From positions 1 to 64,000 of the forward strand of contig MCFE01000372.1 of assembly GCA_002104905.1 (NCBI GenBank): a stretch of 64,000 bases of DNA, read 5' to 3'. The DNA comes from Basidiobolus meristosporus CBS 931.73. Lineage: Eukaryota; Basidiobolomycota; Basidiobolomycetes; Basidiobolales; Basidiobolaceae. The position numbers and the translations under genes are program-made. The notes beneath the pieces were generated by a model that saw nothing but the letters and a program-made list of their open reading frames with translations, searched no databases and was not told the origin of the DNA. Shown one piece after another: positions 1 to 11,476 of this stretch (the first letter of the stretch is position 1; each line of letters opens with the position of its first letter).

Positions 1-886
1 CTCCACCCTACCTGCTCAGGTTTCTGCTACATATCTTGGCTTTCCTTTCCTTCCTATCTGGACTAGACTCTGGAGCACACCTGAAGAAGAGAATTATCCT
101 GGCAAGACAGGCACTCCACAAGCTACTGGCTGTTACTCCTCCTACAACTTCAGCTCCCAGCTGCCTCCTTCTACTCAAGCAGTTTGTCTTCCCTGTCCTA
201 GAATTTGGCTTACCACTTCTCTCTCTTACTTCTAGAGACTGCACTAAGCTTGACAAGTTTGCAGTATGGTGCATTACCTCCTTGGTGCCTCATTTGCCTG
301 AATGCCCCTACAGATATGCTATTCTTGGTGCTTTTGGGTTTATGCCCTATAAGATCTGACTTCTCTTCCTTAGAACCAGATTATATCTCAGACTTCACCA
401 CTGCACAACCCACTGATTAAGGCCTGGAAGAGAACACACCACACTACACCTGGCTCCTGCTGGAGAACTATACTTGGAGATCCTGAAGTCAAGAAGTTTG
501 CTCATTATATTCTGCAGTCAGAAAAAGCCCAAGCTGGCTTACCTGAAGTACTTGACAGACCTTTGGCAGCAGTATCTGCAGCAGCACACTCCCTGTTTAT
601 GCTGAATATCAATCCTTATCACATTCCCCTCATTGATGTTGTTCACAAGTCATTCTTACCTCTCTTGCTACCCCCCTTTGCACTGAACAGTGTCTTGAGC
701 ACTGAAGAGTTATCATCACTTCTTATTAACTTACCTACAAATTCCCCTCAGCTACACACTCTTGTATCAAAGCTACAACAGTGCGCTGGCTTCTTTGTTT
801 CAACTGAAGTAAAGATTTTCACCAGTTGGTGACTGTCTCCCCCCTACAAGATTTCACCACTTGGTGACTTTTGTCCCATGACCCTA
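1..886 (+). mobile_element. LINE (non-LTR retrotransposon) 3' end, copy 1
   Basis: This is the distal part of a non-LTR retrotransposon, running off the left edge of the window. Translation in shifting frames gives the region after the reverse transcriptase core (a YLGFPF-like start, then SGAHLKKRIILARQAL and WCITSLVPHLPECPY). Compared with copy 2, one extra base near 60 breaks the frame, and further frameshifts and stops follow, so the copy is dead. The 3' tail (about 787-845) has the family signature GTTGGTGACTGTCTCCCCCC. A second short tail relic (849-886) ends CCCATGACCCTAG just before copy 2. RT catalytic motifs lie outside the window, so clade assignment is not possible. Identity as a LINE end is inferred from the coding flavour, tail structure and tandem recurrence. 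Confidence 0.75.
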
Positions 887-1740
887 GAACTGCACTCTAC
901 CTGCTCAAGTTTCTGCTACATATCTTGGCTTTCCTTTCCATCCTATTGGACTAGACTCTGGAGCACACCTGAAGAAGAGAATTATCCTGGCAAGACAAGC
1001 ACTCCACACGCTACTGGCTGTAACTCCTCCTACAACTTCAGCTCCCAGCTGCCTCCTTCTACTCAAGCAGTTTGTCTTCCCTGTCCTGGAATTTGGCTTA
1101 CCACTTCTCTCTCTTACTTCTAGAGACTGCACTAAACTTGACAAGTTTGCAGTATGGTGCATTACATCCTTGGTGCCTCATCTGCCTGAATGCCCCTACA
1201 GACATGCTATTCTTGGTGCTTTTGGGTTTATGCCCTATAAGATCTGACTATCTCTACCTTAGAACCAGATTATATCTCAGACTTCACCACTGCAACAACC
1301 CACTGATCAAGACCTGGAAGGGAACACACCACACTACACCTGGCTCCAGCTGGAGAACTATACATTGGATATCCTGAAGTCAAGAAGTTTGCTCACTATA
1401 TTCTGCAGTCAGAAAAACCCAAGCTGGCCTACCTGAAGTACTTGACAGACCTTTGGCAGCAATATCTGAAGCAGCACACTCCCTTTATGATGAATATCAA
1501 TCCTTATCATATTCCCCTCATTAATGTTGTTCACAAATCATTCTTACCCCTCTTGCTACCCCCCTTCCCCCTGAACAGTGTCTTGAGCACTGAAGAGTTA
1601 TCATCACTTCTTATTAACTTACCTACAAATTCCCCTCAGCTACACACTCTTGTATCAAAGCTACAACAGTAGCACTGGCTTCTTTGTTTCAACCAAAATA
1701 AAGATTTCACCTGTTGGTGACTGTCTCCCCCCCCCTACTG
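887..1740 (+). mobile_element. LINE 3' end, copy 2 (tandem to copy 1)
   Basis: This is a second head-to-tail copy of the same segment, offset by about 890 bases and nearly identical over its length. It keeps the reading frame that copy 1 lost at the LGFPFHPIGLDSGAHLKK junction, so it is the better-preserved copy. It still carries a stop after the GFMPYKI motif and a frameshift before the C-terminal segment that ends in LHTLVSKLQQ (about 1660). The tail (1677-1736) repeats the GTTGGTGACTGTCTCCCCCC signature and runs into telomere-type repeats. The 5' limit is uncertain because both copies are homologous from base 1 of the window. Confidence 0.75.
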
Positions 1741-1763
1741 TCTCCCCCTAACCCTAACCCTAA
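1737..1763 (+). repeat. Telomere-type repeat (CCCTAA)3 after a LINE tail end
   Basis: A minimal LINE tail end (ACTGTCTCCCC) is followed by three exact CCCTAA units at 1746-1763. The C-rich strand read 5' to 3' is the orientation expected near a left chromosome end. TTAGGG/CCCTAA is the usual telomere repeat of filamentous fungi. The array is short, so this is an interstitial or relic stretch rather than a full telomere. Confidence 0.85.
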
Positions 1764-1935
1764 GGACAACCTTGAGAAATTTCATGTTCTGGGAACCTTG
1801 TGTTTTGGTGAAAATATTTTTAGTAAATCCTAACAAGGAATTTGGTCAGTATTCTCTAGGATTTGAAGGTAATGATCTAAGTGACTTAGCTAGGGGAATA
1901 TTTAGGTGGAATTACAAACTTTTACAACAGATCTA
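1764..1935 (-). mobile_element. Truncated LTR, inverted relative to the right-end LTR
   Basis: This segment matches the reverse complement of the first half of the LTR at 62994-63342. Shared blocks include GGACAAC, GATGTTCTGGG-like, TTTTGGTGAAAATATT, AACAAGGAATTTGGT, AATGATCTAAGTGACT and the terminal TTTTACAACA. Homology starts immediately after the last CCCTAA unit, so the rest of the LTR is missing at exactly that junction. On its other side the fragment ends at the expected LTR terminus and meets LINE-derived sequence. No coding capacity. Confidence 0.8.
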
Positions 1936-2207
1936 TCATCTCTCCTTATTTCCTTACCAACAAATTCCTCTCAGCTGCACACTGTTGTATCAAAGCTACA
2001 ACAGTAGCACTGGCTTCTTTGTTTCAACTGAAATATAGATTTCACCAGTTGGTGACTGTCTCCCCCCCCTAACCCTGGCTTCTTCAGAACTCAAATTAAG
2101 TAAACAAAGATTTCACCACTTTGTGGCTTTCCTCCCCCCAAGTGCTGGCTACTTTGTATTGACTGAAGTAAAGATCTCATGTATTGGCAACTGTCTCCCC
2201 CTAGCCC
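1936..2207 (+). mobile_element. Cluster of LINE 3' tails with telomere-like ends
   Basis: At least three further LINE 3' tails lie head to tail. Tail 3 (about 1936-2076) includes the C-terminal coding end and the signature tail, and ends CCCTAACCCT. Tail 4 (about 2077-2140) is diverged and ends in a run of C. Tail 5 (about 2142-2207) ends CTCCCCCTAGCCCT. A stray CTAGCCCTAACTG occurs again near 2320. Each is 5'-truncated to little more than the tail, which is typical of target-primed LINE insertions. Confidence 0.7.
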
Positions 2208-2339
2208 TTTTACTGATAAGGTAGTTGTGATCTTCTTATGTTAGCTGCTATGCTCAAATGACTTTGTCAAATTTTGAGATAGCACCTTGTGCTCAAATTT
2301 CCTAATAAAGCCATAGCCCACTAGCCCTAACTGTATATA

Positions 2340-2560
2340 GTCTGAGCCAGAAACACTGGCTATATATATTTAGGAATATCCTAAGACCATGTGAGCATAG
2401 TTGAAGGCTGCTCCAATAACTTTGGGATTCTTGTGTCCTGAGTATCTGATGATTTGGTGATTTATTTCAAGTATATCCTGGCATGGAATCTAGGTAAGAT
2501 TCTCTACAACTGGTAGACTGTGATCTAAGTGACTAGTTAAGTGAGCATTTGGGTGTAATG
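2340..2560 (-). mobile_element. Degenerate LTR relic of the same family
   Basis: This is a more diverged copy of the LTR family, inverted relative to the right-end LTR. Recognisable blocks in order are a TTAGGAATATCCTAAGACCATGTG-type start, GGCTGCT, ACTTTGGGATTCTTG, TGATGATTTGGTG, GTGATCTAAGTGACTAG and GAGCATTTGGGTG. Many substitutions and small indels show that it is older than the copy at 1764-1935. No coding capacity. Confidence 0.55.
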
Positions 2561-3827
2561 ACAGAATATGCACCATTTTCTACCTTTACTATAATACCTA
2601 TACCCAACAGGGGTAAACAGCATACCTAAACTCAATAAAGCAGCAAATGGATAGTATACAATTCTCCTGGCTCCCAAATCATTTCCTTTATTATGCACTA
2701 TCTTACAACACACATACCCCCTTTACTTTCTCTTGCATTCTTTTGAGGTTTTTACCTTTGAAGAATGTGTGATATTTCTGCCTTGATATTGTACACACTT
2801 TCAAACTTAACATTAATGCATTGTGCATACCACTATGCCAACCTTACTTAAGATACATGATAGAATTACTAAATGCTAAATCCTAATAATTCTACCCAAA
2901 ACCAGAACCTCACCTTCTAGAGACAAGTTAACCTTGGTCTCCTTGGCATCATATACAAGATCTAATCATGTAATGAGCAACTCAAAATCAACCACTCTAT
3001 TACAAAACGATGGAGGACCAGTATAATGAAGACTCCATCCCAAAAATCCGTGTAGGTTTCTCTGGGAAAATTGTACCTCCGAGCTCAGCTTTGCTAAAGC
3101 ACACGTCACTACCATCACATTGACCTGCCGCAGGCAACCACCGAGAAACAGACCTATTGCCACATGATATTGTATGTAAGCCTTCATATCAGTTGCGGCA
3201 ATTGTTCTCATAGTCATCAGCCTATTGCCTTGAAATTCCGCATTGCTAATGAACAGACGCATGTAATTTGGGTTTAGTATGATATACCTTGCTGATAGGC
3301 CTTTGCCATGTGACATTAAACCCGCTGTCAATACTTGTTCGCTGGAATAGGTCCTAAAGCGACATAAAACAACGACCGTACCCCAAAATTCCTGCGCATA
3401 ATGCAGTAAACCTGGTCGTTAGGAGCACGTAATCTCAAACCTTGTTGCGTAGTCAAGCTATACATGGCTCATCCTTGACACAAAGAGTCAATTGAATGGC
3501 TAAAAATGTGATATTATTACTGCAAGATCTTGTAATATTGGTTTCATCGGGTTGCAGTAGCAATGCCTTAGTATTGTAAGTTAGCATCAACCAGGTTACA
3601 ATGTTTGATGTGCCAATCCTTTTCTTGTTTTTTCTGCATGTGATTGGATTATTCCTCTTCCAAATGTACTACATCAAGTTGGGTACTAGTTTCATTGGCA
3701 CCATACTTGATAGTTTGGAAGACCTTTGCGTGTGCTCTATATATGGGCATATATGCAACAAAGGTATATATACACGTAGAAGGTAGAGCCAAGCATTGAT
3801 TATTTTTCTATCCTCAGTTGATTGGCG
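2561..3827. other. Intergenic: repeat relics, then amine oxidase upstream region
   Basis: No supported gene. To about 2950 the sequence is AT-rich and looks like further mobile-element debris. A minus-strand open frame of 121 codons (2966-3331) has no recognisable domain. Just upstream of the amine oxidase, 3755-3785 holds several TATATA motifs that could serve as promoter elements. A pyrimidine-rich TATTTTTCTATCCTCAG at about 3801-3817 could be the acceptor of a 5'UTR intron. Confidence 0.5.
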
Positions 3828-6108
3828 ATGATACAAGCATTGGAGACTCAGTCAACAAAACCTCATGTTCCTTCCTCTAGCCCAAAGGTCGGCTGTCGCC
3901 AGCCACATCCGTTTGATCAGCTTTCTGTTGATGAAATCAACCAAGCCTGTAAAATTGTTCGCAATGCAAAGAAGGACATGCACTTTATCTTCAGAACTAT
4001 CACTCTTCGAGAACCCTGCAAGGAGCGCATGATGGCCTATCTTGGCTGGTTAACCACCAGTGATCCCACCCCTACCCATGTTGAGCGTGAGGCGCTCATA
4101 ATCCTTCTTGAAAGAAAAAGCACGAAATGCTATGAGTGTATTGTTTCACTCGACAGCAACACCATAACAAAGTTTGAGCACGTTCCGCAAGTACAGCCTC
4201 CGATTCCGCCTGACGAACAAATATTGCTAGAAAAGATCATACTGGAAGACGAGAAAGTTATAGAAGAATGTGGCAAGGCAGGATTCAACGACATGTCGCT
4301 TGTGATTGTGGATACATGGTCTATTGGCAAAAACACCCAAAAGCCTGACACGCGAGTATTGCAGGGTATTTTGTATGGGAAATCAAGCCAGCTCGACAAT
4401 CCTTATGCTCATCCATTGAATTTTATCCCAATCGTTGGTAAGGTTATTTGGTCCTGTTGAACAGTATGGCTTCATTTGAACAAGTGTCTAAGCAATAATT
4501 GACATACATCGTAGACATGGGTGAAGAGAAAGTCATCGGCATCGACTATATCAAGCCCAAGGACAGCAAATTCGAGCGTGCCACTGTTCCACTTGAAAGC
4601 CACAACTTTCTTCCGGAACTTGTCGGCCAAAGCAATCTTCGAGGAGACCTCAAGCCGATTATCATTCAGCAACCGCAGGGGGTTTCATTTACGGTGAAGA
4701 ATGGCTCACAAATTGACTGGCAAAAATGGAGCATGCACGTATCTATGGCGTATCGGGAAGGTCTTGTGATTCGCAACGTGAGCTACCAGGACGGAAACGA
4801 AAAAAGGCCACTGTTCTATCGCCTGGGCATTTCTGAAATGGTAGTTCCTTATGCTGATCCTGAAAGCCCACACAATCGTAAGCAAGCCTTCGACGTTGGA
4901 GAATACGGGCTAGGGCTTTCCACCAATTCTCTGAGTAAGTGTATATTGTATGTAAATTCGAGGCTTTGGGTAGCAAAGAAGGGTCTAATATTTCTGCACT
5001 CAACCAGGTTTGGGGTGCGATTGCCTCGGAAGCATTTACTATATCGACGCGGTTTTTAACGACGACAAGGGAAATGCTTATACGGTTCCCAATGCCATCT
5101 GTATTCATGAGGAAGATTATGGGCTACTGTGGAAACACTCGGACAGGAGAACCAATCGTTCGGATTCTGTTCGTTCTCGTCGTTTGGTCATCTCCCACTT
5201 TGCTACAGGTATAATTCATAGCGTATGCATAACGTGGGTTAGCCGGTATTAACTTGCTGCTGTTATATGTAGTCTCTAATTACGACTACGGTGTTTACTA
5301 CTACTTTTATCAAGATGGTACACTTGAATGCGAGGTAAAGGCCACGGGTATCATTAACACCACTGTCCTGGCAACAGACGAAACGCCCCAGAGCTTCGGT
5401 GAAACGGTCGCGCCCCAGATCAATGGTCAACACCACCAGCACTTTTTTACTGCACGCATCGACCCAATGGTTGACGGTCCACTGAACTCTGTTAGTAAGG
5501 TGGAAATCAACACGTACCCATACCCTACTGGTCATCCGCAAAATCCATGGGGAAATGCCTTCACGGCGGACGAAACTATCCTGAAAACTACTCACGAAGC
5601 GCAACAAGACCCCAACTATAGCACAGGAAAGTACTGGAAGATCGTCAACCAGGGCCGTCAGCACCCGTACACAAAGCACCCTGTAGGGTGGAAGATCACC
5701 AGTAAAAGTTTGCTCCCGATGTTTGCTCAGCCAGACTCGGTTGTGGGGCAACGCGCACCATACGCATTCAAATCTTTGTGGGTGACACCGTTCAAGGAAG
5801 ATCAGTTGTATCCAGCTGGATTCTATGTCAATCAGTCAAGCGGAGAAAACACGTTGGCCACATGGGCCACGGAAGAAAAGAACATAGAGCAGGAGGATAT
5901 TGTGCTATGGTATAATTTTGGCTTGACACATGTGGTTAGAGTCGAAGATTTCCCAATTATGCCTGTAGAATATTGCGGGTTTACGTTGAAGCCTTGCAAC
6001 TTTTTCAAGGAAAATCCGTCTGTGGATGTTCCTCCATCTAGTAAGCTGATGATAGATGAATCGACGAAGGTACAAGGAGGTTCAGTCGATACTGGGTGCT
6101 GTAACTAA
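3828..6108 (+). CDS. Copper amine oxidase (primary-amine oxidase)
   Basis: It oxidatively deaminates primary amines to aldehyde, ammonia and hydrogen peroxide, a route to amine nitrogen. Four exons were resolved: 3828-4437, 4515-4934, 5008-5208 and 5273-6108, giving 688 residues, the usual family length. Visible motifs are the catalytic-base Asp in AFDVGEYGLG (about D330), the topaquinone precursor Tyr in SNYDYG (about Y414), two copper ligands in NGQHHQHFF (about H465 and H467) and the third copper ligand in GLTHVVRVEDFPIMP (about H630). All key residues are present, so the enzyme should be active. The start is the first ATG after a TTG that would extend the frame by two codons. The C terminus (DTGCCN) lacks a PTS1 peroxisomal signal. 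A polyadenylation-like AATAAA lies at 6152-6157. Confidence 0.95.
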
Positions 6109-8995
6109 GCCATGCCTAAAATAACAGGAGTAGTTCATTATAGTCGATTTCAATAAACAGTCATCCTTGTGGCAATGGCACATAAAAAGCCATCATCATC
6201 TCAATATCGCATAAAATGACGGGATCATAAACGGATCGCGGTTCAGGGGCTGAGGGTAGCGGGGATATCCGCCCTTACTCATTGCTAAAGGAGTATCTTG
6301 CACAATTACCATAAGCTGAGAATATCAAGAAATAGTGACTAACATAGATCTCAACCACGTGAGTGTGGGGGATCTTGCTGCTGACAATATGATAACTTCC
6401 CCACCCCTTTTGGGACCTTACTCTGTGTATGTCTAGGGGTACTGGTGTTCTCGGGGCTAGGATTCGAATTCCTCTGTTTGACTTCCCCTTCCTCCTTTCC
6501 ACTTTGGGTATGAATGGAGTCAGCAACATAGCCTTCTTGTATTACTGTTGTTGCCATTCAAATGCTGGCTGAATATCAGAATGTTGAACCATATATTTAT
6601 GAATCGTATATTTATTGCCCTCTGATAATTATGCTTCCTATGCTTGTGCATCAGTGCTAGCTTTGTATTGTACAACATGCTCGTACTCAACTAGATATTA
6701 ATGGCAACTATTGCTGATTAATTCCGACTGGTAAACATTCAGCCTTATTGTGGCGATTTTGGCATTTATTTCAAAACACCCAATGGAAATGCAGTGCCAA
6801 ATATCATTTGGGCTTCCATTAAATTGCTACATTGATATCTTAATGTAGGCAGCTGCTTAGCTGATGAGATAGGGTAGCCAGCTAGCCCTGCCCAAGTGCT
6901 TCATTGCTCAAGATGCAGTTTTATAACTTTTGGTAGTGCTGTAGCATAAAGATCTGACCAATGCAAAATAGTAGTATCTTAAATGCTTTAACAATATTGA
7001 GCCTTGGCAGGTTGTAGATATTTACCCCTGCAATGTCAACAAAATCTGCAGAATATATCTCAACTAGTGTCATCAAGCCCATGAAAATGGACCCAGCAAA
7101 TGCACATGATGAATGCAAGCCTGCTGCTATTGTCACAAAAGATGCTTAGAATGTATGACAGCTGTAAGAGTCAGAGTATTACTTGTATCTGATATACATA
7201 CTTGGCACAGCTTGCAATGATGCAATCCCAGTAAAGATGATATTAGATTGCCTTGGAATAGTAATAAAAGAACTGTAACTAATTAGGCCAGCCATTATAG
7301 CAAGAAATATCCCTTATATATGTTGCAATTTAGTAATCACACCTAAATACTCCATTAACTTGGGCACTTTGATCATTGCTTAAGGATCATGGGATTTCTT
7401 GTCCAGGGTTTTTTTTTGTTAAGTACATATAATATCTCACATAAACATCAGCCATCCAGTATATATCACTTCTCAAAGTTGTCCAAATGCCCTAGTGTCT
7501 TTCACATACTCTCCTGGGACCATCCTGAGCATACTAGAATAAAATGAGTACCCTAGGTGCAAGAAACTTAATTACAATAGGATGCTCATGATTCAGATTA
7601 GACATGTTAGAATTAGTACTATGATAAGTATCTTAATATTAGTTGCACACTCACAGTCTGATCCTGTAATGGTGTTGAACCCTAGATATTGCCATCAACT
7701 ATGTTTTGATTATTGTGATGAATATAGTTAGCAGCTAGGTATCCTACTTTGCCTAAGAAGACTGTGTATGTTGGCCTACATGTTACATGAATATACACCA
7801 GTATTATCACATCTGAGTTGTGGCTAGTAACCAAAGTTATATTTTTACTGGTATTTGTATGCTATTTAGAATATGTCAATCGGAATTACAATTAAGAGAT
7901 GTTGTTTTGGCTTTAAAAAAGCTAGCATCCTTGCTTTTCTAAACTTGACTCCTTTGACTGAGATCAAGGGTGATTGCTCACAAACAGCACTCTCTCTTAC
8001 TACTAAATATTAGAGCATTGATGCACTTCATACCCAGGTAGCTTCAGAAACTCTCCTAAAAGTAACTATTATCAGGGACACAACTGAATATCATGCAAGT
8101 ATTATAGTTCTCCAAGTCCCTTTGAATACTCCCTAGAATCCTAAAGCATATGTAAGAAACAGTGGCTTCCATTTGTTTCTTCACTTCTCTCAGCAAATTC
8201 TTTCATAGTTATGGTTGAATTACTTGGAGAAAATAATAGTCCCAAAAAGCTGTGAGCAAAGATTGGGACCTTTTAGATGCATTGAGATTGTGGAAATACG
8301 ATTAGTCGCCAAAATAATCAAACGGGTTTGAAATGAATTTTGTTTAATATTCAGGCTTATTGATTTAGTGAGTAGTAGGTGCAGATTATAGGCAACAACA
8401 AATACCCTACTCCCTACCCTCTTCGTATTCAAAATGGAAAACCCAGATATTGGAATTTCCACATGTTGAGAGCGATTTAATAATTTTGGCTATAAGCAGT
8501 GTAGGATTCCATCACAAGGAATAGCTGCTAAAATTAGCAAGAAATCCAAGTGTGATACTAAAGATCGGAAATAATATCTAGAATGCGAGTTTTCCCTAGT
8601 TAGTTTATCAAGTATAATGGAGTTTTTTCATATTTGTAGGCTTCGTGAAATAGCTAATAGAATGTGCTGTGAGAAGCCTTAGAGCAATAAAGATATGGCA
8701 GGATTTATTCCCTTTGCATGACTTGCAAAGCCTACCATTGTTGGACCTGTACATATTGCCAAAGTATATTTATTTCAATTACAAATACACATTGTATGAA
8801 TATGAATTGCTCCAGGAGCAGAATCGTGAAATGATGAAGAATTGTACTGGAAGATAAAGAATATTAAAGGGAAGATAGGAAGGTGACAACACTAGGCTGG
8901 GTTTCCGTAAGAGTAGAACGTAGGAATACCATGTACAGTGGGGGAAAACAGGCGAGAATAAGTTATGAATATGAACGGTTTTGATGCCTAATAAT
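6109..8995. other. Intergenic AT-rich repeat-relic zone
   Basis: No supported gene. The amine oxidase 3' end occupies the first 60 bases or so. From about 6550 the DNA becomes AT-rich and resembles the flanking mobile-element regions. It contains one recognisable LTR relic (7340-7560, listed separately). Short open frames here (for example minus 6921-7136 and minus 8220-8462) show no domain, signal or start context. Confidence 0.5.
7340..7560 (+). mobile_element. Degenerate LTR relic, same family as the right-end LTR
   Basis: It shares ordered blocks with the LTR at 62994-63342 in the same orientation: CACCTAAATA, TTAACTTGGGCACTT-like, GATCATT, CTCAAAGTTGTCCAA and a TCTCCTGGGACC-type block. 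Large indels and many substitutions make it an old relic. No internal element sequence is recognisable beside it. Confidence 0.5.
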
Positions 8996-10561
8996 TCAGA
9001 CCTCCTGTACTTTACAATAGTCACCCTGGTCTAAGAGTGAAATGGATGCGCCTAAACACCAACCAGTCTCCATGTCCTTGATCTTCTTTGCTACTTTGAC
9101 ATCTCTCGAATCAGGCAGCTCGTATCCATCGTGAAGTAAACTATAGATAAAGGTCATATCCATACAATAATGAGCGTTGTCCTTGAGTGCTTGATTGATG
9201 TCGATAGTACTATGGGATAGGGTTTGGAAGTAGTCGACATCCTTTCGACATACGCGTTCTGTAGCTTCACGTAGCTGTTCCAACTTGAATTCTTCATTCA
9301 TGCCAAGTGCTTGTGTCAAATCGTAGAAATACGAAAAGATGTAAATATCATTGTTGCCGAAGGTATCGACCAAACTGGGTTGATATACTCCATCGAAGGC
9401 ACATGGCTTAAGATTACAAGTCTTAGATTTGTTCAGGGCCTCTTTAACAACTTCATGACAACTCTGCATTCCTTCAGCGCTACCGGTAAGCTTGATGCTC
9501 TGAGATGATGTGGAATTATGAGGAGTCCAATCAAAATCAAGCTCAGAACCTGGAAATACACAGGGATGATTGATGGTAGATTCGGTGCTTTGTGATTCAG
9601 CAATGGAAGCCTTAATAAGCTTGCGAGCCTCCATCAATCCATAGCCCAGGTAGCTATGCTGATAGAGCTCATACTTGTGGTTACCGAAGTCCATTTGGTA
9701 TTGGTGCTCGCCATACTCCAGTTGCGTACCATTAGTGAATGTAGGCTCGAAGACAATCTGTGTGGATCCTCCGCCTAAATCGAAGACAGCAGCCGTAGGT
9801 ACCTTTGAAGGTTGCCCGAGTTTCTCTAGCAAGTAATTGACAGTGATCCAAGCATAAACACCTTCATTCGAGCCGTCCATGATTTCCACACCGCCATCCT
9901 GCACGACCGAGAAAGGATATACAGTCTCTAATCTATGACGAACTGCTTCCAAAATGCGAGCACTAGGCTCTGCTCCCAAGAGTCTTAATCCCGCAGTGGC
10001 TTTAACTGCAACTGGAGTGCAAGAATGTAACTCTTTCGGAATGTTCTCCATAGCCACCACCATTAAGCTATCCAGGCTCTTGGCTGCTCCAAGTGGATCA
10101 TTTGGATAATTCGATAATCCCGGTTTGAGTTGCTCGAATACTTCAGATTCCAACTCAGGGTTTTCCTTGCAATAATTAAACTTATAGACGTGAACTCGTG
10201 AACCGGTGGATCCGGCATCAATCATGATGACATATTGAATCAAAGGCTTTCCTGGATGGGCAACATCGCAATGGGCGGAATGTAAATTACTTCCTATAAT
10301 AATTTGTTAGCGATGCTTCCATCCTTCTCCTCATGAATGCCTTCGATTCCAGACACAAAGAAAGAAGTTCGATATGGTGGGCTACTTACCAACTTGGATG
10401 GTGTGTTCACTCTTGGCCTGGCTTCCGATTGGAGCCCTAATAGACACCGTACTTTGAGAAAGACGACTGCTGAGGAATAGCCAGAAGCCGCCAAACAATA
10501 GCAACAATACCACCACCTTGACCCAGATTGCTTGTATGCCCTTATTGAGATACATGTTCAT
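8996..10561 (-). CDS. GDA1: Golgi-type nucleoside diphosphatase, GDA1/CD39 family
   Basis: It hydrolyses nucleoside diphosphates (GDP/UDP) in the Golgi lumen, which drives nucleotide-sugar import for glycosylation. There are two exons, 10561-10390 and 10293-8996, with a 96-nt intron (GTAAGT..TATAG), giving 489 residues. The start MNMYLNKG is followed by one hydrophobic segment (about residues 14-32), a type II membrane anchor. Apyrase regions are clear: DAGSTGSRVHVY, KATAGLRLLG, GSNEGVYAW and FDLGGGSTQIVFEP, followed by conserved cysteines and an LGYGL motif. The single N-terminal anchor and no second C-terminal one favour the Gda1-type GDPase over the Ynd1-type apyrase. An in-frame ATG further upstream (10615) is not needed and would bury the anchor. 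Confidence 0.92.
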
Positions 10562-11476
10562 AGTAGAGAAGGAACGTACTGTGAAAGCAGGAAAATAAAG
10601 CGACAAACGGGCCAATCAGAGGGCGAGAAAATATCAATGTGAATGCGGTCAATATCTAGCAATGGCCAAAAAAAAGAATGATTGAAACTCTGATTTGCGG
10701 TAACCAACATCTGATGTATTTTAGATGGTTATTCACGAACCGTACGCAATCGGATATGCCATTTATATCCCTCAAGAATTTACACACTCTATATTTAATT
10801 AATTTGAGCAACCATTGGCTACATATCACATCCACTGATGCACGCCAATTGGGGTGCCCTATCCGCCCTCAGCTTGGTAGCCAATATTCCTGGCAACTCA
10901 TTGGCACAGCAGGCCATTTAATATCACTACCAATGGCACGACCAATTTGCATCCTAAATTCGTAACTATTACTTAATGGGATGGGCGCGATAAATGAAAT
11001 GATCTCAACCAGTGTGAAATCACGTCGCTAACCCTTCCTGATGCCATCGCTACCTCTCCTGCTCGCTATTAGATTCAGCTATACTTTCTACTCTAGATAA
11101 ACTTCATCTCAGAGCTTAATTCATCTACCTTATCGTGCTTTTTAATTAACCAGTAACGTTATATATGTTAACAAACCCCACATAAATTTCAATTGGACGT
11201 TCAGGTTGTGAATACGATAACTGACCTCATGATGCTGCCAACCAAGCTGCCTAATAGTTGGTTTGACTAAGCAACAAAATATGCGAAGATTGGGCGCTGG
11301 TGAATTATGTTGAAGTGTTTATTGAGAAAAACGATAATTTTGGTGAATAAGCTTGTATAGGAAAGTCTGCTAAGGGGATGGGTGAAATTTACACATTTGA
11401 ATAATACTATGAACTTCAGTTCATTCCATTAAAGAGTCGGTCCTGTTGGTGAAAACCTTGGTGAATTTTGGCGAAT
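10562..11476. other. Intergenic between GDPase start and SDH2 end
   Basis: Both flanking genes are on the minus strand, so this holds the GDPase promoter on the left and the SDH2 3' end on the right. It contains several TTAATTAA-like and TATATA stretches but no supported gene. A 95-codon plus-strand frame at 10678-10965 has no recognisable features. Confidence 0.5.

Noticed and set aside
1-2207. LINE tail cluster as a CRISPR-like or satellite array
   Set aside because: Units differ in length and share only the retrotransposon 3' end; spacing is irregular and the origin is explained by repeated LINE insertion.
2966-3331. 121-codon minus-strand open frame
   Set aside because: No domain, signal peptide or promoter; it sits between repeat relics and the amine oxidase leader.
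5263-5751. 162-codon minus-strand frame across the amine oxidase
   Set aside because: It is antisense to the most conserved exon, which carries the topaquinone and copper sites, and has no domain of its own.
6425-6560. Minus-strand AATTCGAATCC near a possible tRNA
   Set aside because: The flanks do not pair as a T arm and no A box was found upstream.
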